From: Clostridia bacterium | GTDB lineage: Bacteria; Bacillota; Clostridia; Oscillospirales; Acutalibacteraceae | Assembly (NCBI GenBank): GCA_017414725.1 | Contig: JAFQKZ010000140.1 | Coordinates: 1 to 8,226, forward strand | Direction: 5' to 3' | DNA: 8,226 bases | Part shown: positions 4,888-8,226 of the stretch, one piece after another | Layout: each line of letters begins with the position of its first letter | Position numbering within the stretch: position 1 is the stretch's first letter | Notes under the pieces: generated by a model | Told to the model about the DNA's origin: nothing | The model's input: only the letters and a program-made list of their open reading frames with translations | Databases searched by the model: none | Made by a program: the position numbers and the translations under genes

Positions 4888-5970
4888 ATGAGAAAATATA
4901 AAGTAGGAATACTAGGTGCCACAGGTACAGTAGGACAAAAATTTGTAAGTTTATTAAAAGATCATCCATGGTTTGAAATAAAAGTATTAGCTGCAAGCAA
5001 ACGTTCGAAAGATAAAAAATATAGAGAAATTTTAGAGCAAAAAACAGTTGATAATATAAATCAATTCGACAAACATATTTTAGATATGAAAATTTTAGAC
5101 GTGATTAACGATGCACAAAAAATTGCCAATTCTGTAGATTTTGTGTTCTGTGCGGTAAACATGTCAAAAAAAGATACAAAAGAACTTGAAGAGTTATATG
5201 CAAAATTAGAATGTCCCGTAATTTCAAATAATAGTGCTAATAGACAGGTTCCTGATGTCCCGATGATTATTCCTGAGATTAATCCGGAACATACAGAAAT
5301 AATTCCCGTGCAACAAAAAAGGTTGAACACAAAACGTGGATTTATAGCAGTTAAATCTAATTGCTCGATACAATGCTACGTCCCCGCACTTCATGTATTA
5401 AAAAATTACGGTTTAAAATCTGTACTGGTCTGTACATACCAGGCTATATCAGGAGCCGGACGTGATTTCAAAACTTGGCCGGACATGATAGATAATATTA
5501 TACCGTACATTAACGGCGAAGAAGAAAAATCAGAACAAGAGCCATTGAAAATTTGGGGTAAAATTTGTGATAATAAAATAATAAACGCAGATTTGCCGAA
5601 TATTACATCACAATGCCTGCGAGTGCCTGTTACAGACGGTCATACGGCAGCGGTGTTCGTGACTCTTGAACAAAAAATACATATAAATCAAATTATAAAT
5701 TTATGGAATAATTATGTACCTGAAATTCAAAAATTGAATTTGCCAAGTTCTCCGGAAAAATTTTTGACGTATTATCACGAAGAAGACATGCCTCAAATAA
5801 AATCAGCCCGTGAAATTTATAACGGCATGGGAATCACTATAGGCCGTCTGAGATCTGACAGTCAATATGACATGAAATTTGTCAGTATGAGTCATAACAC
5901 TGTTCGTGGCGCTGCCGGGGGAGCAATACTATTAGCAGAACTATTGTGTGCAAAAAATTATATTTCATAG
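4888..5970 (+). CDS. asd: Aspartate-semialdehyde dehydrogenase (fungal/archaeal-type)
   Basis: Reduces L-4-aspartyl phosphate to aspartate semialdehyde with NADPH, the branch point to lysine/diaminopimelate (peptidoglycan) and to threonine and methionine. The 360 residues carry the N-terminal Rossmann nucleotide loop GATGTVGQ (10-17), the active site KSNCS with catalytic C159, YQAISGAG (184-191; Q185) and substrate-binding RVPVTDGHTAAVFV (R245, H252). The C-terminus NTVRGAAGGAILLAE is typical. The SNCS...QAISGAG pattern and length fit the Saccharomyces HOM2/archaeal branch, also present in some Clostridia, rather than the Escherichia coli type. The reading frame is intact. ispE follows after about 26 bases and galU after that, so the three are probably co-transcribed from a promoter near 4768-4797. 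The Shine-Dalgarno is displaced by a hairpin. Confidence 0.96.
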   Translation: MRKYKVGILGATGTVGQKFVSLLKDHPWFEIKVLAASKRSKDKKYREILEQKTVDNINQFDKHILDMKILDVINDAQKIANSVDFVFCAVNMSKKDTKELEELYAKLECPVISNNSANRQVPDVPMIIPEINPEHTEIIPVQQKRLNTKRGFIAVKSNCSIQCYVPALHVLKNYGLKSVLVCTYQAISGAGRDFKTWPDMIDNIIPYINGEEEKSEQEPLKIWGKICDNKIINADLPNITSQCLRVPVTDGHTAAVFVTLEQKIHINQIINLWNNYVPEIQKLNLPSSPEKFLTYYHEEDMPQIKSAREIYNGMGITIGRLRSDSQYDMKFVSMSHNTVRGAAGGAILLAELLCAKNYIS

Positions 5971-5996
5971 TATATATATTTAGTTAAAGGGGCGGT

Positions 5997-6863
5997 ATTA
6001 GTATATTTAATATTTCTGCAAACGCAAAAATAAATCTAGGATTAGAAATTATAAAAAAAAGATCTGATAATTATCATGAAGTTGATATGGTTATGCAGTC
6101 TATAGATTTGCGTGACAATCTTAGAATCATATTAAATAATACCGGCAATATATGTGTTAAGTATAATAATAATTTTAATATTAATATGGAAGATGATATA
6201 GTATACAGGTGTGCGAATTTATTTTTCGAAATATCTAAAATAAAAAACACAGGTATGCTAATAGAAATCACGAAAAATATTCCTATAGGTGCAGGTTTGG
6301 CCGGTGGAAGTGCCGACGGAGCGGGTATATTAATTGGTCTAAATAAAATTTATAATAATTTTTTTTCGCAGCAAGAATTAATGAATATAGGTGCGCAAAT
6401 AGGCTGTGATATACCGTTTTGTATTATGTCCGGAACAGCTCGTGCAACCGGTATCGGAACTGCTTTAAATAAAATAAATAATAATCTGAATTATTTTATT
6501 GTACTTGTAACTCCTGATATTTTTATTTCGACTAGAGAAGCATATTCTGTATTTGATAACAACAATAATATTTCTCAAATTCAAAAAATAAATAATCTTG
6601 AGCATGCTATAAAAAACAATAATCTTAAAAAATTATGCGAAAATTTATATAATAAATTCGAGTGTTTAATTTTTCAGAAAAATTTAATAAATAAAATTAA
6701 ACAAGAATTTATAAATCTCGGTGCACTTGGTTCGTGCATGAGCGGTAGCGGGCCGAGTGTTTATGGAGTTTTTGACAGTAAGAACCAAGCTCAAATATGT
6801 TTTGAAAATTTGAAATTAAAATATAAAAATATTTTTTTATGTGAGATTAATAATAATATTTAA
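5997..6863 (+). CDS. ispE: 4-diphosphocytidyl-2-C-methyl-D-erythritol kinase, no canonical start codon
   Basis: IspE phosphorylates CDP-methylerythritol, step four of the MEP isoprenoid pathway. The family N-terminus is clearly encoded upstream of the first ATG (6087): residues 8-14 read ANAKINL (catalytic-site Lys and Asn) and 26-36 include YHEVDMVMQSI. GHMP-kinase loop IPIGAGLAGGSADGAG (95-110), CDIPF (137-141) and motif 3 MSGSGPSVYGVF (248-259) follow. Starting at 6087 would delete the essential AKINL segment. The frame is open back to a TAA at 5985-5987 but contains no ATG, GTG or TTG. The choices are ATT at 5997 (4 bases after AAGGGG, 5987-5992) or ATA at 6003 (10 bases after, giving FNISANAKINL, a normal family N-terminus). 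I give the outer limit. About 286-288 residues, the usual family length. Confidence 0.93.
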   Translation: MSIFNISANAKINLGLEIIKKRSDNYHEVDMVMQSIDLRDNLRIILNNTGNICVKYNNNFNINMEDDIVYRCANLFFEISKIKNTGMLIEITKNIPIGAGLAGGSADGAGILIGLNKIYNNFFSQQELMNIGAQIGCDIPFCIMSGTARATGIGTALNKINNNLNYFIVLVTPDIFISTREAYSVFDNNNNISQIQKINNLEHAIKNNNLKKLCENLYNKFECLIFQKNLINKIKQEFINLGALGSCMSGSGPSVYGVFDSKNQAQICFENLKLKYKNIFLCEINNNI

Positions 6864-6888
6864 AATTTAAGGGGTTATAAAATTAATT

Positions 6889-7752
6889 ATGATAAAAAAA
6901 GCTGTTATACCTGCAGCGGGATTTGGAACCAGAATTCTTCCCATAACAAAATCTCTACCCAAAGAAATGTATCCTATAGTAGATCGTCCTGCTATAGATT
7001 ATATAATAGAAGAAGCTTATAATTCTGGCATAACCGATATTTTAATTATTACGACTAGAAACAAAGAAATCATCGAGAATTATTTTGACAGTAATCCCGA
7101 GCTTGAAAGTTTTCTCAAAAATAAGAACAAAGAAAATTTATTAAAAAATATTAAAAAATACGAAAATTTAAATATATATTTTACCAGACAACATGAATCT
7201 AAAGGGCTTGGGCATGCTATTATGTGTGCGGAAAGTTTTGTTAATAACGAACCGTTTGCAGTATTATACCCTGACGATGTTATATATAGTTTTGAGAAAA
7301 GGCCGGTTTGCAGACAATTAATAGATATTTATAATGAATTCAAATTGGGTGTTGTAGGAGCCAAAGAAGTACCTGAATCGGAAATACATAAATATGGTTC
7401 TTTGAAAATTCAAAAAATACGTGAAAAAATATACAAATGTACAGACATGATAGAAAAACCTAGTATTAATCAGGCTTTTTCGTTGTATTCTATTTTCGGT
7501 AGGTGTATATTAACCCCAGAGATTTTTAAAATTTTAAAAAATACAGAACCCGGAATAAATGGAGAGATACAGCTTACAGATGCTATGAAAGTTCTGGCTC
7601 GCGAGCAAAATATGATAGCTTTAGATTTCAATGGTAAAAGATATGATATGGGGAATAAATTGGAAATTTTAATAGCTAATATAGAATTTGGTTTGAAAAA
7701 TCCAGAAATATCAGGTGATTTCAAAAAATATCTGAATAATTTGATTAAATAG
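6889..7752 (+). CDS. galU: UTP-glucose-1-phosphate uridylyltransferase
   Basis: Makes UDP-glucose from UTP and glucose-1-phosphate, for glycolipid, polysaccharide and teichoic-acid or capsule synthesis. The 287-residue length is standard for bacterial GalU/GtaB. Motifs in order: nucleotide-binding PAAGFGTRILPITKSLPKEM (8-27; R15, K25), PAIDYIIEEA, RQHESKGLGHAI (100-111), metal-binding PDD (128-130), DMIEKP (186-191), GEIQLTDAM (225-233) and KRYDMGNKLE (250-259). Nothing is missing. The start has AAGGGG (6869-6874) 14 bases upstream. It lies 25 bases after ispE, in the same direction, so it is probably the last gene of the asd operon. No clear terminator follows. An IS1-type element begins about 170 bases downstream. 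Confidence 0.96.
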   Translation: MIKKAVIPAAGFGTRILPITKSLPKEMYPIVDRPAIDYIIEEAYNSGITDILIITTRNKEIIENYFDSNPELESFLKNKNKENLLKNIKKYENLNIYFTRQHESKGLGHAIMCAESFVNNEPFAVLYPDDVIYSFEKRPVCRQLIDIYNEFKLGVVGAKEVPESEIHKYGSLKIQKIREKIYKCTDMIEKPSINQAFSLYSIFGRCILTPEIFKILKNTEPGINGEIQLTDAMKVLAREQNMIALDFNGKRYDMGNKLEILIANIEFGLKNPEISGDFKKYLNNLIK

Positions 7753-7943
7753 TATTGAAGACTGTATATATTGTCAGCTAAGAAAAGAACGAAAAACAAC
7801 AATAGTAAATTCAATATAACGCTACGTATAATACCATGTTCGAGTTTCTTGTAAATGTTATTGAATTTGATTGGCATATCCTATAGCGTAGAGCCCCAAG
7901 AGAGTTGAGGAGTACAGATGTAGGAGGTTGTGTACTAGAAGGT

Positions 7944-7972
7944 TTGACAAACAAAAAGGAGAGAGATAAGAT
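7944..7972 (+). promoter_or_regulatory. Sigma-A promoter of the IS transposase
   Basis: Consensus TTGACA (7944-7949), 17 bases, then TAAGAT (7967-7972; 4/6, with the key TA and final T kept). It ends 21 bases before the InsA start, so the mRNA leader is very short. This matches the arrangement in IS1, where the transposase promoter lies at the left end. GAGGGTG (7980-7986) is the ribosome binding site. Confidence 0.7.
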
Positions 7973-7993
7973 AGGAAAAGAGGGTGAAAAGTG

Positions 7994-8226
7994 ATGGCGA
8001 TGACCAAAATAAAATGCATACATTGCGAAAGCGAAGAAGTAGTGAAAAACGGAAAGAGAGCGACGGGAATACAAAGCTTAAAATGCAAGAACTGTGGGAG
8101 ATGTTTTCAAGAAAGCTACTTAAATAATGGAGCAAAACCGGAAACTAAAAGAATGATAATAAGTATGTTAGTAAATGGAAGCGGAATAAGAGATATATCT
8201 CGGGTCTTAAAAATAAGCAAAGACAC
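7994..8226 (+). CDS. insA: IS1-family InsA-like protein (5' part, truncated by window end)
   Basis: The first 77 codons are visible. In IS1, InsA is the N-terminal DNA-binding part: alone it represses the left-end promoter, and joined to InsB by a -1 frameshift it forms the transposase. The zinc finger is clear: C8-x2-C11 and C31-x2-C34 (CIHC ... CKNC), with FQESYLNNGAKPET after it. A helix-turn-helix follows (KRMIISMLVNGSGIRDISRVLKISKDT, about 52-78), where IS1 InsA reads MAMNGVGCRATARIMGVG. The ATG at 7994 has GAGGGTG 7 bases upstream; an in-frame GTG directly before it (7991) is an alternative. Some IS1-family elements have one continuous frame instead of insA/insB, and the window does not decide this. 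Confidence 0.85.
   Translation, partial: MAMTKIKCIHCESEEVVKNGKRATGIQSLKCKNCGRCFQESYLNNGAKPETKRMIISMLVNGSGIRDISRVLKISKD

Larger units (their letters stand above)
7926..8226 (+). mobile_element. IS1-family insertion sequence, left end (partial)
   Basis: Identified by the InsA-like gene at 7994 and the tight promoter-gene layout. The left boundary is estimated: GGTTGTGTACTAG at 7926 would put the start codon 68 bases inside, like the roughly 55 bases in IS1, with the promoter near the terminal repeat. The right end, the second reading frame and any target duplication lie outside the window, so the terminal repeat cannot be confirmed. A 6-bp inverted repeat (AGTACA 7911-7916, TGTACT 7931-7936) straddles the proposed edge. 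The strand is richer in G than the neighbouring genes, consistent with recent arrival. Confidence 0.7.

Noticed and set aside
5061..5330. Minus-strand open frame inside asd
   Set aside because: It lies opposite the conserved asd frame and its hydrophobic composition is what antisense of lysine- and asparagine-rich codons gives.
6087..6863. ispE starting at the first ATG
   Set aside because: It would remove the AKINL and YHEVD motifs that are intact in the same frame just upstream.
7470..8135. Several minus-strand open frames opposite galU and the IS element
   Set aside because: galU and InsA have clear motifs and start signals on the + strand; the antisense frames overlap each other and match nothing I know.

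Overview
The window looks like a chromosomal segment of an AT-rich, endospore-forming Firmicute of the Clostridia type. The evidence is a clear SpoIIID sporulation regulator, GGAGG-type ribosome binding sites, sigma-A promoters of TTGACA/TATAAT form, and a GlmU-C-terminal-like acyltransferase of a kind I associate with Clostridia. Several genes show erosion: a split gene, a decayed duplicate, a gene with no canonical start codon, and a kinase with no sensor. This would fit a host-associated or reducing genome, but that is inference.

Layout, all genes on the + strand. 1-233: pyrimidine-rich DNA of unknown content, then the spoIIID leader. 234-491: spoIIID. 492-917: AT-rich intergenic DNA with a candidate promoter. 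918-2496: a two-component system, an OmpR/PhoB-type response regulator followed by a very short histidine kinase consisting only of DHp and catalytic domains. A long stem-loop lies between the Shine-Dalgarno sequence and the start codon of the kinase. 2562-2926: tRNA-Leu(UAG), tRNA-Leu(CAG) and tRNA-Pro(CGG), with a very good sigma-A promoter and a perfect 17-bp inverted repeat between the first two. 2972-3652: GlmU-C-like left-handed beta-helix acyltransferase. 3690-4543: an exported DUF1796 papain-like peptidase gene broken by a -1 shift at an A7 run. 4543-4771: a second, decayed copy of the leader and signal-peptide region of that gene. 4888-7752: asd, ispE and galU, probably one operon. 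7926-8226: the left part of an IS1-family element with its own promoter, cut by the window edge.

Functionally, asd feeds lysine/diaminopimelate and threonine/methionine synthesis, ispE feeds isoprenoid (and so undecaprenyl phosphate) synthesis, galU makes UDP-glucose, and the GlmU-like protein is presumably linked to amino-sugar metabolism. Together this is a cell-envelope-leaning housekeeping set. I found no CRISPR array, prophage or obvious defence system. The best leads for something new are the exported DUF1796 locus with its duplicated leader cassette, and two genes (the kinase and asd) in which a stem-loop separates the Shine-Dalgarno from the start codon.
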